64,000 nucleotides of DNA from Pegea sp. RAD2-039 (GCA_034620365.1 JAQGEQ010000081.1:310001-374000); one strand, 5' to 3'; shown: positions 39,034 through 53,490, counted from the stretch's first letter. The notes: a model not told the origin generated them from the letters alone. Numbers and translations: made by a program.

Positions 39034-40995
39034 AGAAAAAAGTAAAAGTGATAAATAAAACATTTACAAACAAAGTGTTTTATTTATTCGTAATATTTTT
39101 TTTGCAATTTGCACTTAAAAACCATAGAAACCACAATTCATTAGTAAATTTGTTTGTAAAAAGTAATAATTGTTTCCAATATAAAAGTTTTAAGAAGATG
39201 TATTTGTTAAAGAGAAGTAAATGTAATGAAAAACTTTTTGTCTTAATAGAGTTGATATTAGATGAGAAGAAGTAATTTCAATTTTAACGAGTTAATTCAA
39301 GGGGTGAGTCTATATTACATTGCATATGATGGAGCTAGTAAAGCACTTCGTTGTTGAAATAACTAAAAGATGAAATTAAGTAAGAATTTAAACATACCTT
39401 TTTGTAAACTAGAAACATTTTTTGTTAAGAAATGTAATACTTACTATTTATAAATAAAAGTTTCCATTTAGCTTCACTAGGATTAGCAATATTTATCATT
39501 ATGTCACCCGTAAAAAAGGACAGGTTCTAAAATAACACCAACAACACAAACTAGAATGTGCATTCAATTTTGATTCACTAAAATCATTAATGACAGAAGT
39601 TGTTCATGACAAGTGTAATAATATTAATAATTAGTTTTAAATACTTTAGTGAACTTTGTTGAAATGTATCCTTGACTCGTAATATATTAACAAGGTTATA
39701 TTTGTCATTAATACGATTGTCAGCACAAAATTTAGCAGATAAACAGTCTACAACCTTTTCTATAAGAGCTAAGTAGCACCCATTAATATTTAATAGCACT
39801 TAACAAATTATTCTTGCTTTAAAATGTATTTTCAGAATTAGAAAAAAAAGTTAAACTCAAGTACCAACAGCGTCAGCTAGCGATTGTTGTGATTTACAAA
39901 CATATTGTTGGATTTTTAAGAAACAAAAAACTAAACCAAAAAACAAACATCCCTTGATTTTGTTATTAGCGAGCAATTGTATAGAAGATTATATCAGCCC
40001 TTAAATTATTTGCTGCAATGTTCTGTTATACTAAAACGATTGAAATACTCTTCCACGTGCAATAGTTGCGAAACTTTGCTAACTTCTGTAATGAACGTTT
40101 TAAAAATTAAAATGTACACTTTCTCTGCAAAAATTATAATTTTAAAAAGTTGAAAAATTAAAATAAAGTTAAAACTAGCCAAGGGTATTAATCTCTGAGA
40201 AATGATTATTAACAAATTCAATTTTTTTACAAGTCTACACCACAAACACTAGACTATAAGAATCTTTTAAATAATAGTATACTCGAAACGTAACACATAT
40301 GTACGGTTGGTTATATCAGGCAATCTTTTATTAATTTGAAGTTGAATAAGTTTCAACAAATTTTAATCAATATTACCAAGTAGAAATATGGTTACAATTC
40401 TATAGTTTTAATTTTAAACATTTTCCAGCTCAACTTGGTTTTCAATTTCTTGATAATAATTTTTACTGGCGAAAGTTTAATTAGTTGACAACGCACTTAT
40501 TAGATTATGTACAAAAGTAAACTTTATAGTTTCTAAACCTATTTTGGTTCCCTTAAACAAAAAATTGTTTCTAAAGGATGAAAAATGTTCAGTTGTAAGC
40601 TGACAACTGTAACTGTTGTCTGTTTTGACTTATATAGTTTCTTGAACAATAAAATGATTTGATTATATATCTACATATATTTGTATATTATAGAAACTGA
40701 TTCAAACATTAAAATATTTGCTTCCCATTCTATTCATATGCTTAAATCAAAAACAATTTTGACGCTTACAATGCATTAATGACAGAAGTTTTTCATGAAA
40801 ATTGTAATTATATTATTAATCTGTTTTTATTAGTTAAATAAATTTGTGGAAATATATTTCTGGTATGTAGTAGATTAATAAGAATTAGTTTATTTGTCAG
40901 TAATAAGATTGTCAGTACAAAAGTAGGCTGTTAAATAGTTAAAAACCAATTCTCTAATGGCTAGTGCCACATTTTAACATCAAGTTGTATTTAAG
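39033..40995 (+). repeat. iota and duplicated block D3, copy 2
   Basis: Iota variant near 39301, then 39539-40995 matching 9970-11427. The minus-strand open frame 39587-39799 differs from its counterpart by a few residues, in line with neutral drift. Confidence 0.88.
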
Positions 40996-42054
40996 AAAAG
41001 TTTTTTTGTTTTGAAATGATTTTGTTAGTTTAAGAAGTCAAATAAAAGATAACAAATTTAACGTAAGTTTATCAGCGACAACTAGCGACTGTTCAAGTTT
41101 ACAAATAATTCGACAAAAGTTTTGAAAACAAACTATATTAAACTGATATAACAACAAATAACTTGTTTAATTTTCTTATTAATAAACATTTGTATAGAAA
41201 GTTAAATCAACTTATGCTACTAAATTATTTGCTGCTATGATCTATTAAATTAAAACCATTAAAATAATTTTCCGCAGGCAATAGCTGTAAAATTTTGCTG
41301 ACTTCTTAAAAATTTTTGTTAAATTTGAAATGTATTCCTACTCAGTAAAAATATTATATTTTTTATAAGTTAAAAAGTAAAAGAAAATTGAAATTATCCC
41401 CCAAATTCAACTTTTTACCAGTTTAAACCACAAACACTAGATTATAAAAAGGTTTTATATAATAACAATCTGAAACTAAGGCCATTTACCGATGAATACT
41501 TGACTTTCTTCTAATTTGGAGTTGAATAAATTTCAACAAACATCAATTAAATTTACCAACGAGAAATATGGTAGAAATGCTACATTTTCCATTTCAATAT
41601 TTAAAACTCAAATTGATATTCAACTTCTGGATTATAATTTATTATTAAATATTACTTTAAAATTTATTTGTTTTATAAGACAACTTCTTGCTACAAGACA
41701 TTTTTTATTTATACCTAAAGATTAAAAAAATTACAACGTTTTGATAGTATAAGAAAAACTTACCAAGGAGATGTATTAAAGTTCTTAAGGATGATTTTGT
41801 ACAAAACTTTAAACAAAGAATATAAACTAAAGATACAGTTTTCAATGATTTCTCATAAATCAAAAATTCTAATTTGAATAATAGTTCGATAACAGTTAAT
41901 TTTGATTTGATTTTCTAAATCAAGTTGTTTATAACTCATTTACTATTTCTAAATTATTATCGAAATTGACAAAAACTAAAATCTCAAAATTTGGTGATAA
42001 AAGTTGTAATAATAATATTATCGTTTACTTGATACTTTTTTGATTTTGTCGAAC

Positions 42055-42090
42055 AATCATATTGAATAATCATATTGAATAATCATATTG
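42055..42090 (+). repeat. 13-bp short tandem repeat
   Basis: AATCATATTGAAT, AATCATATTGAAT, AATCATATTG. Confidence 0.85.
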
Positions 42091-42669
42091 GAAAACTTGT
42101 TTAAATTTTAGAATTATTGTAACTTGTATTATTTATCTGTGATAGAACTATTTATTTCAGTTTGTTAAATAATCGCTGTTTTAATACTTTAATAACTTTA
42201 TAAAATCTGATTTTTTTAATTTAAAGAAAAATCAAATGATCAAAAATTGTTTTTCGAACTTGGTTTCAAAAGCATTTTCTTAACGTTTTTTTCAAAATTC
42301 AAGAACAGCATTTTTTTCCTCTTTAAGTTTTATTTAAGTTGATAAAATAAACAAAAACAACTAGCGAAAGAAAGACAATTCAGTAAGACAAGCACCAGAC
42401 AACAAGCACAAAAAGACAATTCCTGCACTTTCACCAATTACTAATCTCGTTAGAAGCAACTTTATTGATAATGAATTATCAACAAAACAATAACCTGTGG
42501 AATAGATAGCTTTTAATTCAACTGAAGTTATCATCTTTTACAAAATAATGAAACAAGAATTGGTAGGTTTGATGTCAATTGATAAATTTCAGGCCATAGA
42601 AAGCGACTTCAGTAATAATTGAAATTCATCAAAACAAACAATCTGTAGGAAAATTATTCTTTTAAATTC

Positions 42670-42789
42670 AACTGAATGCATCAGTTTCTAAATGAATTCG
42701 TTTATACAGAATTGGTTTACATTATAACAACACGAGAAACATAATCTTATATATAAACCTGTTTTAGTCTCAAATTTGTGGGTTAAAAC
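42670..42789 (+). ncRNA. P-B cassette l
   Basis: Palindrome with loop ATGCA, spacer 74 nt, perfect hairpin arms at 42761-42789. The first 24 spacer bases nearly match cassette a, and from 42734 (GAGAAACATAATC) the two match again. Bases 42711-42733 between them do not. Confidence 0.4.
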
Positions 42790-45700
42790 AGAAAAAAGTA
42801 AACTTCTTAAAAATAAACATTTAAAAATGAAGTTTCTATTTATTTGTACTATTTTTTAATATTGAATAAATGTTTTCGATTTATATTTAAAAACAAAGAA
42901 ATCACAATCTTTAGTAAATTTTTTATGTAAGAAATAGCAAAACTTTGTTTGCAAAACTAAAGTTAGAAAAGAATGTATTTGTTATAGAGAAGTAAATATA
43001 ATGAAAAACTTGTTGTCTTAATGGAATTGAAATCAGATGTGAAGTAGTAACTTAAAATTTAACGAGTTAATTGAGTGGGGTCAGCCCATATTAATTTGCA
43101 AGGGATACAGCTGGTAAAGCATTTCATTGTTTATATAACTACAAAATGAAATTGCGTAAGAGTTTAAAGATTTCTTTTTATAAAGTAATTTTAATATGTT
43201 AAGTTTATGTAATACTTACTATTTATAAAAAAACATTTCCATCTAGCTTCAATAGGATTGGCAATGTTTATCTTTAATTTTTTTCTTATACATGATTTAT
43301 GTTAGCAAATTTAGCATTGTAATTTCTTAACAAGACTTAATTCATTTGTCAGTAATACAATTGTCAGTACAAAAGTAAGTAGCAACTGTAAAGCAGCAAT
43401 TTTAGTTTGTTTATATTTTGATTTTTTAGAATATGAAATTGAATACAAAAGAATATAAATAAAAATACCAACAGCAACAGCTGGCGGATGTTGTGAGTTA
43501 CAAATAAATTGTTTGATATTATAGAAATAAAATAAATTAAACTAAGCCAAAGACAAACATCTCGTTTGTTTAAAATTGTTATGCTGAATTATTTCAGTAC
43601 AATATTTATGAGGTTAACAATTTCAATTATATATTTTTCAACAATGTATATTTGAGATATTTTCTTTCAACTAAATTATTTTAGCAAAATAAAGAAATGC
43701 TGCAAAAAATATTAATACTTAAAGGAAGTTATTCATAATATACAAAAGTAAATTTAATTTATAACTAATATTTAAACATTGTAGAACAAATTTTAGAAAA
43801 GTATCTGGAATTTCCCTTTAATCATTTAGTTATCTAGTTTCCGTTTTTTTGCAAACAGTACTTTTATTTCAAACAATTTTGAGATGTTTTAAACAAAATA
43901 ATAAGCATGTCAAAAAATTCTTTTTTATTGTTTACAGTAAAAAACTTTATTCCTTAGCAGAAATTCAACAAAAACGCCATTATTAAGTTTGTTCCAGGAT
44001 TTAAGGATTTTATTAAAGTTAAAATCTTTTATCATAGTTGTTAGAGGTTTTAAATGGAGATTAGAATTTTTTATATTTTATTTGCTTTGAAATTACTTTA
44101 GTTTGATAATTAAATAAATATACTTTTCTTCTAAAAAATTGACATGTATTAATCAATAACAAACATTTATTAAGACTTTTTAACGTAAAATTTTAAAACA
44201 GCAGCCGTCTTATAACAGAGTATCAATTCCTTTTTTGCTCTAATTGACAATGAAAATATAAGTTCTATCTGATTGAGCTTAGCAACTTTTTAGAATAAAA
44301 CTTAATGGTTAGTTTTCTACAAAGATAATCATAGCACAAAAAATATTAAATGAATATAATTTGGTCAACAAATTTCCTATTCAACTTGTCTTCAATTTCC
44401 AGATTACATTTTTTACTAGCAAAAATCAAATAATTTTTTAACATATAGCGCATTCGCTAAATTTTTAACAAAAATCAACTTTCAAAGTAAATTATAAAGC
44501 TTCTAAAAATTTATTTTCGGGTTAAATAAACAAAAACTTTTTCTAACAGAAAAAATATTTAGTTGAAATTCGAAAAATAAAATTCTTGTCGGTTTTGGCT
44601 TATATAACTTCTTGAATGAGAAAATAATCTGTGTCTATCATACAAAACTGATCTAAACATTAAAACTTTAGCTTCCTATTCATTTCTTAATTTTAGTTAG
44701 TTTCAATTTTTGTATTAAATGTTATTTAAAAAAATTATTTTCTATATCAAACAAACATCTGTATAGATTGTGGTTGTCAACAAAAATAACTTTTAAATTA
44801 TAAATGGAAATTTTCTAAGGACAATGCATGTAATTTAATTTCAAAATTACACTTTCTAAATTTAAATAAAAAAATTTTATAAACTTTCTATTTTAAAACA
44901 CAATAGCTTTACTTTCAATCATTGTGTCATGTCTCAATAGTTTCAGGTTCTCAACAAAAATTATTTTTATATTATATAAGTAATCTTTCTAAGGACAATA
45001 TATATAATATAATTTCAAAATTATACTTTCTAAAATTAAATCATGAAATTTTATGAACTCTATCTTTTAAAACACAATACTTTTACGATTTTATAAAAAG
45101 TAAATTTTATAAAAATGAGCAGGAATGTACTTTCTAAAAACCCTTCAAAATTATAATTTGTATAATTTTTTAATATTGAATTAAAGTTTTTGATTATATT
45201 AAAAAAACAAAGAAACCACAATCTTTAGCATTTGTGTATGTAAAAAAATATTAATTTGCAATACTAAAGTTTCAAAAGAATGTATTTGTAAAAGAGAAGT
45301 AAATGTAAAGAAAAACTTTTTGTTCTTAATAGATTTGAAATTAGATGAGAAGTAGTAAAATCTATTTTAACGAGATAATTTAATGGGTAAGCCCATTATA
45401 GATCGCATTGGATGCAGCTAGTATAGCATTTCATTGTTTAAATAACTATAAGATAATATTAACTAAGGATTTAAAGATATATTTTTTTAAACTAGTAACA
45501 TAATTTGTTAAATAATATAAAACTTACTATTTATACAAAAAAGTTTCCATTTAGCTTCAAAAGGATTAGCAATATTTATCTTACAGTTCACCGTAAAAAA
45601 GGACGGGTTGCAAAATAAAAAGAACAACACAAACTAGAATGTGCATTCAATTTTGATGCATCTATAAATTGTTTATTACAGAAGTTGTTTTTCAAAAGTG

Positions 45701-47289
45701 TAATAATATCAATATTTATTTTATAATATTTATTTTAATAATTTATTGAACTTTGTTTAAATGTATCTTTGACTTGTAATATATTAACAAGGTGATATTT
45801 GTCATTAATGCAATTGCTAGCACAAAGTTTGGCAGTTAAACATTCTAAAATCTATTCTTTTAGAGCTAAGTAGCACAAATTAATGTTTAATCGTACTTAA
45901 AAAAATATTCTTGTTTTAAAATGGCTTTTTAGAAAAAAAAAAGTTAAAATCAAGTACAAACAGCGTCATCTAACGACTATTCTGATTTACAATTAACTTG
46001 TTTGATTTTTAAGAAACAAGAAAAATTAAACTAAACCAAAAATAAACATCCCTTGGTTTTGCTATTACCGAGCATTTGCATAGAAAATCAAATCAGCCTT
46101 TAATTTATTTGCTGATATTTTATTGTAATTAAAGCAATTCAAATAATTTTCCACACGTAGTACATGTAAACTTCTTCAAATTTCTTCAATAGTTCTTTTT
46201 TAATTTAAAATACACACTTAATCAGTAAATTTTATATTTTAGAAAATTTAGTAAGTAAAAAAAAAGTTGCAATTAGCCAAGGGCTTTGAGCTCTGAAAAA
46301 ATAATTTATAATAATTTCAAGGTTTTTTTTCGGTTACACCAGAAACAGTAGATTGTAAAAGCTTTTATATAACTATATACTGAGTGAAGGAGATTAGGTA
46401 CAGCGCTCCGATTCAGTTGAGGGTTTAAACATCACATTAATTTGAAGTTGAATGAATTTCAACAAACTTTAATCAATGTTACCAAGCAGTGTATCAACTA
46501 CTACTGTTTATCTTGCACATGGCTTCCTCATATATTATTCAAACGCAAAAAGTAGGTTATTATCGTTTATAAAAGAAATTAGAACATACTTGACTTGTTA
46601 GAGCTTAAATTAACTCTTTATAGGATTTCTTTAAACAGAAAGTCGATTTTGTAATAGTAAATAGAGATTAACTTCTGTAAATAGAATTAACTTATTAGCA
46701 TTTGTTTTGGATTATAAGTAGCTTGCTTAGCTGTTTTGAAATTTGTATTAATAGTATATATATTATAAGATAATATTTTAAACGAGACTGCTTGTTTCTA
46801 AGTTTAAAATGATTATCATTTAGGTTTACATTTTCATGACTTTATCTACTTTTTTTCATAATTTACTTAGACTTAGTGTTATTTATAAACATTTGTATGA
46901 CGATTAATGTTATTAAATGTTCTTCTTTTCATAAAAATGCTTCAAAATTACTATTTATTAACTAATTGTCTAAAAAGTATTCATAAAATAATCAAAACTT
47001 TCTCAGTTTCTCCAACAGATGAGCTTAATTGTTAATTTATAAACATTTATTTATTATTAAGTTTGTTGTGATCAACATTACTTAGACGTAGTCGTTAATC
47101 AAAAAGAAAGTCGTTTTTAAGTGCCAACTTCACCCCAATTTTTATTAAATGTTTCAATATTCTGCATTATTTAACTTTATTTATCATAAAATAGAGCGGA
47201 ATTTATTTATGATTCAAAATTCATTTCTGGAAAAGATTTTTAAACTTTTATTTTGAGAAAAAAATCAGATTTTGTAAAAACAACTAAAT

Positions 47290-47360
47290 CTACCTCGGTG
47301 GGAATCCAACTCGCCCTTGCAGCGTGGTAGGCGAGAAATCTACCATTGAACCACAAATGC
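47290..47360 (-). repeat. tRNA-like (Gly-type) element, copy 3
   Basis: Identical by eye to the copy at 2541-2611 over the 71 nt, inside a long duplicated block. Confidence 0.6.
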
Positions 47361-48009
47361 TGTCGAATGACAAAACTTTTTAATAGTACAAATTATATCA
47401 GAACTTAGTGCATAAACAAACAAATCAAGCAAAAAATTTGTTAAATTTGTAGAATTATTGTAATTTGTATTATTTATCTGTGATAGAACTATTTATTTCA
47501 GTTTGTTACTTAATCGCTAATTTAATACCTTAATAACTTTAAAACTTGATTTCTTATAATTCAAAGAAAAGTCAAAGATTGAAAAATTGTTTATCGAGCG
47601 TGGTTTCAAAAGCATTATCTTAAAATTCTTTTAGAAATTCAAGAACAGCATTTTTTTTTTCTTTAAGTTTTATATAAGTTGAAAAAATAAACAAAAACAA
47701 CTAGCGAAAGAAAGACAATTTAGAAAGACAAGCACCAGACAACAAGTACAAAAAGACAATTCCTTCACTTTTACCAATTACTAATCTCGTTAGAAGCGAC
47801 TTTATTGATAATTAATTATCAACAACACCAACCACCTAATGAATAAATAGCTTTTAATTCAACTGAATTTATCAGCTTTTAAAAAATAATGAAACAAGAT
47901 CTGGTAGCTTTGATGTCAACTGAAAAAATTCAGGCCTTGAAAAGCGACTTCAATAATAATTGAAATTCATCCGAACCAACAATTTGAAGAAAAATATGCT
48001 TTTAAATTC

Positions 48010-48128
48010 AACTGAATGTATCAGTTTCTAAATGAATTCGTTAATACAGAAAGAAATCAGATTATATCACTTGAGAAACATAATCTTATATATAAACCTG
48101 TTTTAGTCTCATATTTGCGGGTTAAAAC
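48010..48128 (+). ncRNA. P-B cassette m
   Basis: Near-identical to cassette a, being in the duplicated block 46.45-48.29 kb. Perfect hairpin arms at 48100-48128; one loop base differs (G to C next to the 3' arm). Confidence 0.4.
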
Positions 48129-48286
48129 AGCAAAAAGTGAAGTTCTTAAAAAAAAAACATTTAAAAATAAACTTGTTATTAATTCGCATTTATTTTTGTA
48201 GACTCATTTAAAGTTTTTGATGTATACTTAAAAAAAGAGAAACTGTAATTTCTTAGTAAATGTTGTATGTAAAAAGTAATATTTGT

Positions 48287-51200
48287 TTAGAATAAAAAAA
48301 GAGAAAGTTTAGAATAAAAACGAATAATATAATATTTTAATAAAATGGATCCTTAAAATCTCCTAGTGTTTGTAGCCTGATATGTTTGCTTTTGTTTCTA
48401 CTTTTATTAGAAAAAAAATTTATATAAATTATAAGTTGAAACTTGTTCAACCTCAAAATAATAATCAACGATAATATTAATGAGAACACCCGAAAATCAG
48501 GTAAAACTTGTTATAATCATGTTATATATTATTGCATTTTAATCTAAGGTTTGTGAGTTAAAATTTCAAGATGTTTACTTACTGCAAAATTTGGTAAATC
48601 TTTAATTTTGAAATTATTTATTTTTTGCAAAATTTTATTATCCAGAAATTCCTTATTTTCTTACTGCAGTCCTACTAATTTTATGTTTTAGTTGCATTGT
48701 GAAATTAAAAAAAAAACTTTTCTATAAACTAAATTTGTTATTAAAGCAATTAATTTTGAAAAACTGTCTTGTTTGTTTTCTAATGCAATTAATTTATAAA
48801 ATTTAATCTCGTCAAATAAGAACTTTCATTTTTAAAAAAATAACTTTTATCAATGACAAATTAATTATATTCAAAAGTATCTTTAGGAAAAATGTCTTTA
48901 AAAAATGCTTATAAGTTTAAATGAATTAGAAATTTAAGAAAAAAAAAACGTGAAAAACAATAAAATATATAAATAAATTCTATCTGCATTTTCTTTTCTA
49001 AGTCGATTTGTTAATAGTAGATAGAGATTAAGACCTACGCAAAAATTAATCTAAAAGCGTTTGTTTTAGATTATAGGTAGGTTATTTAATATTGTGAATC
49101 ACACAATTTCGTAATTTTTTGATTTTACTTTATTAAAATAAAAAAAAAATAAGAAAATTTAATATAAATACATAATTAATTTTAAGTTATTAAGTAAAAC
49201 TGTTTCAAAATTTGAAATATTAGTAAATATATTATTAGAAAACATTTTAAATAAAATTGCTTTTCTATGTTTACGTAATCTACTATTTACAGAATTTAGT
49301 AAATTTATTTTTAGTTATAACGAATCATATAACAACTAAAATTTAAATAAATAAGAATGAATTTACTTTGTAAAAACTCTTCAAAATTATTATTTGTATT
49401 TTGATGTTAAAACAAATTTTCTCTAAAATATTTATAAAATAATCAAAACTTTCTCATTTTTATCCAAAAATATTTTGAATTATCTCTTGTAATCAAAGAT
49501 ACTTAAAAGCAAACTGCAAATTCTAAGAAAGAATATAAACATAAGATAAAAACAAGAAGTTATTACTAGAGTTATTTAGTTTAGATGAAATGTACTAAAT
49601 AATTAATACTTTAAAGCCAGTAGAAAGGTTTACAGTTATCAAAAAAATATTTCTAAAAAATAAAATATTGTTTTTAGTTTAAATTTATCTTTCTTATTTT
49701 TTTTTCTTACTGTGCTAAAACAGGAAAAATTTAAATCCAAATGGTATTTTATTTTAAAAAAAAACATTTTTTTTAAATTTGTTAAGGATGTAATGAATTT
49801 AAGGTCTGAATTTTAAAATTTACCAAAACAAACATACTTTTAAAATATTATGCTTAAAACATAAACGTAAAAGAAATTACCAATAATCTGTAGAAAGTTT
49901 TGCTTTTACTTCAACTGAATTTATCAGTCTCCAAATCTACAACTGGTTTAGGGAATCATTGTTTAATCCATTTTACTTGCTGTTAAAAACCTACAAACAT
50001 TATAAACAGGCATGTTTTAGTTTCAAATTTGATTCATGATTCAAATATGGTTCAAAATACCAATTGCAAACTCTAAATAGACGTTTCAGTTTTATGTTTT
50101 GTTTAATAAATTAAAAACCAGGGAGAAATTATCATAATTAGACTTTTTGTGATTAGATAAAACTACATTAAAGCTTTAAGAGTTAACAACTATCCCAAAT
50201 TTATTAGTTAAAAGTGTTTTGGATACTTTGAAAAGTGATGTTTGTTATTTTAAAAATTTCATTTAAAATGTTTTTAATCTATATCAAATAATAATCAGTA
50301 GTTGAGCTCAACAAAATATTATCAGATACAAATTATTTCAAAGTTGTTTTCCAAAAGTATTGTAAAAGATTTAAAAAAAATCTAACTAGATTACTAGAAA
50401 GATATAAAAGATACAAAAAATGAATTATTCAATTGTATTGATGGTGCAATTTAAAATATTTGATTGTGCAAACTCATTTAAGGGTAGGTTACATCTGATT
50501 ACTACCAAAAAACTTACTTTGTGAAGTTATTAACTTTGCATAAAATCAGAAAAAATTCGTGTTGTAAAATACTTTTTCAGAATTAGAAATCAAACAAAAA
50601 AAGTTAAAACAAAGTACAAACAGCGACAGCTAGCGGATGCTGTGATTTACATATAACTTTATGATTTTAAGAATTTAAATTTATATGATTTTTAAGAAAT
50701 AAAATAAATTAAACTAAACCTAAAAACAAACGACTAAGGTAAAGTTAAATTAACTCTAACAAAAAATAACAACATTAAAAATAACATAAAAATTTTCAAT
50801 TATCCCAAGTATTAGGAGTGAAAATTAGTTTTCTTAGTTTGACTATTTTTTAATTAATGTTATTTGAAAGTATTATTATCTTTAACAAACAATAATCAGT
50901 AGATTAACAAAACTGAGATTTCTCTGCTACAATTTATTTTAAATGTTTCTTACGAAAATTTTCTAACAGAAGAAAGTAAATAACAAGTAACTGTTGTAGC
51001 ATTTCAGAGGAACAATAGCAAATGTATTTAAAGTAGTGATAATCATCTAAGCCGAGATAAAAAGTTCATTTCAATTAAAAATCAATTATAATGCTTCACT
51101 AGCATTAATGTTGTTTACTGTAAAATCACCTGTAAGGAGAAACAGGCCCCAAATTTAGAAACTGTCTGGATAGATCTATTTACGCAGACTGCGTCAAATG

Positions 51201-51850
51201 TCAAAGCTTATTTAAAAAGTGGTCTTAATCTTAAGTTTCTGGTGCTCAAAGAAATAGATTTAAAATCTTTTTAAGGAATTTTTAAATGACAATAAGAAAA
51301 CATTTCAAGGCATTTTCAATATTAACACTGCTAATAACATTTTTTTGAAGTATTTCTATGTATTTGATGTTTATATTGTTAAAATTATATAATTCGTAAA
51401 CTCTATTTACTAAATCAATATTCTAATAAGTTTACACTTTCAGTAAATTATGTTGAAAATATTTTTCATTTTTCGCAGTTCAGAAAAAATAACCAGTAAA
51501 AAATTTTAGAATAAAAAATTATTATAATATTTCAATAATCTAGATCCTTAGCAACTTCAAGCGTTTTGTAGCTTGATATGTTCGCTTATGTTTCTACTTT
51601 TATTAGAAAAACAATTTATATAAATTATAGGTTGGAACCATGTTCAACCTCAAAATAATAATTAATCATAATAATAATTACAATACCCAAATATCAGGTA
51701 AAACTTCGTTATACTCATGTTATATATTATTGCATTTTAATCTAAGGTTTGTGAGTTAAAATTTTAACATGTTTACTTACTGCAAACTTTGGTAAATCTT
51801 TTAATTTTGAAATTATGCAATTTTTGCAAAATATTATTATTCAAAGAAAG
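48287..51850 (+). repeat. A+T-rich modules with second-subfamily hairpins
   Basis: Hairpins at 48536 and 51734, broken cassette at 49913, delta core at 50616 (GATGCTGTG variant). 50745-51790 is collinear with 8000-9060. No gene seen. Confidence 0.65.
49913..50032 (+). ncRNA. P-B cassette, broken copy
   Basis: Palindrome AACTGA/TCAGTC is present at 49913-49929 and the 5' hairpin arm GTTTTAGTTT near 50014, but the 3' arm is replaced by unrelated sequence after about 50031. Confidence 0.3.
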
Positions 51851-53490
51851 TTTCTTATTTATTCATTATATATTTTAAAATAGAATTGTCATAATTGTAA
51901 GTTGAAACAGAGAAAGGTAAATCTCATGAGAACATAAGACAAAAATAAGTTTTATATAAATGACAAAATTATTTTTGTTGATTTGTTTTGAATTATTTTC
52001 ACTAAAAGTGCTTTGTACAGTTGTGAACTGCGATATAGTCTTAAATACATTGCAATAGTGTTTATTCGAGATAAGGATTTTTTTGATTTTATTTTCATTA
52101 TAATCCACTTATTTTGATAATTTAATAAATCTGCATAATATTACACGTATAGTACTCAATAAACAAAATTTATGTAAACTTTCTGATGTTACAGTTTAAT
52201 ACAGCAGCAGTCTAAAAAAATATTTCTTTACTTTTATTTTGCTTTTTTTTGATATTAAAATATATATTATATCTGATTGATGTTTAGCGACTTTTTTTAA
52301 CAAAATTTTTAGGTTAATTTTCTAGATAGAAAAGTTTAGCACTAAAAAATATGAAATTAATTTTTTTAATAATTTTCCAAATCAAGTTGTTATCAATTTG
52401 TAGATTATATTTTTACTAGCTAAAATCAAATAAATTTGCAAGATCTAGTGAATTTGTTAAATTATCAACAAAAGTAAACTTTGAAGGTAAATTACGAGGA
52501 TTCTAAAATTTTTTTTAGGATTTCTTAAAAAAACAATTTTCCAACGGAAGAAAAAATACATAGTTGAAAACTGACAGCTATAACTGTTGTTTGTTTTGAC
52601 TTATATAGCTTTTTTATTAGAAAATGATTTTATTCTTCATGGAAACTTATCTACAAAAGTAAATTTTTCTTTGTATTTTTTTCTTATGTTCAAAATTAAA
52701 AACAATCTTAAAGCACAGAAATCATTAATGACAGAAGATTCCTATGACAATTGTAATAGTATTATTAATTTGTTTTAGAACTTTTTAAAATTTTGTTCAA
52801 TTATATTTTTGACATGTAATTCATTAATAAGATATAATTTATCTGTCAGTAATACGATTGTCAGTACAAAAGTAAGCAGTTAAACAGTCTAAAATCAATT
52901 CTACAGTAGCTAAGTGCTAAGTGCCATAGTTTATTATTAAATCGTACTAAAGAAAAATGATCTTGTTTTAAAATGGTTTTTCAGAATGAGAAATCAAATT
53001 AAAAAAAAAATTTAGTACCAACAGCGACAGCCTGCGGATGTTGTGACTTAAAAGTAACTTGTTTTATTTTTAACAAAATAAAGTAAACTAAACCTAAAAA
53101 CAAACAACTTGCTTGATTTTGTTATTAGCAAACATTTATTTAGAAAATCAAATCTGCTATTAGGTTTTTTGCTGATATTTTTTGTTGAATTAAATCTTAT
53201 ATAAATATTTTTCTAAACGCAGTAGGTGTAAAACTTCTATTTTTTCAATAATTTTTTTTAATTTTAAATGTGAACTTAGTTAGCAAAAATTATAATTTAT
53301 AAAATTTAGTAATTAAAAAAAGGTTGAAAATAGCCAAAGGCATGTATTTTTCAACATTAAAATCTTTTCTTTGATATCAAGATCGAAAATCTATTCGATT
53401 GATGTTTACCGACATTTTTAAATAACAAGTTGACGGTTTGGTTTATACACAAAAAGCTATAGCACTGATATTACTGAAAAACAATGTACG
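51850..53490 (+). repeat. D1-related run, lower identity
   Basis: 51850-52010 matches 15655-15825. From 52130 it follows 13075 onward with more substitutions (alpha near 52573, gamma near 52860, delta at 53017). Near 52915 AAGTGCT is doubled. The run ends in a drifted copy of the GATTGATG..CGAC tract. Confidence 0.75.

Larger units (their letters stand above)
40995..46450 (+). repeat. module run with delta cores at 41071, 43467 and 45956
   Basis: 41000-41340 resembles 575-940. A 13-bp unit AATCATATTGAAT is repeated about 2.8 times at 42055-42090. 42100-42800 parallels 2700-3390 but lacks the tRNA-like element. Iota variants near 43077 and 45390. 43640-44750 is the third copy of the sequence at 15960-17020. 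Nothing coding is seen. Confidence 0.7.
46450..48287 (+). repeat. partner of block 1690-3537
   Basis: Zeta, tRNA-like copy 3 and cassette m. Similarity ends abruptly after GTAATATTTGTTT at about 48287, where the other copy continues TCCTATAAAAAAG. Confidence 0.88.
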
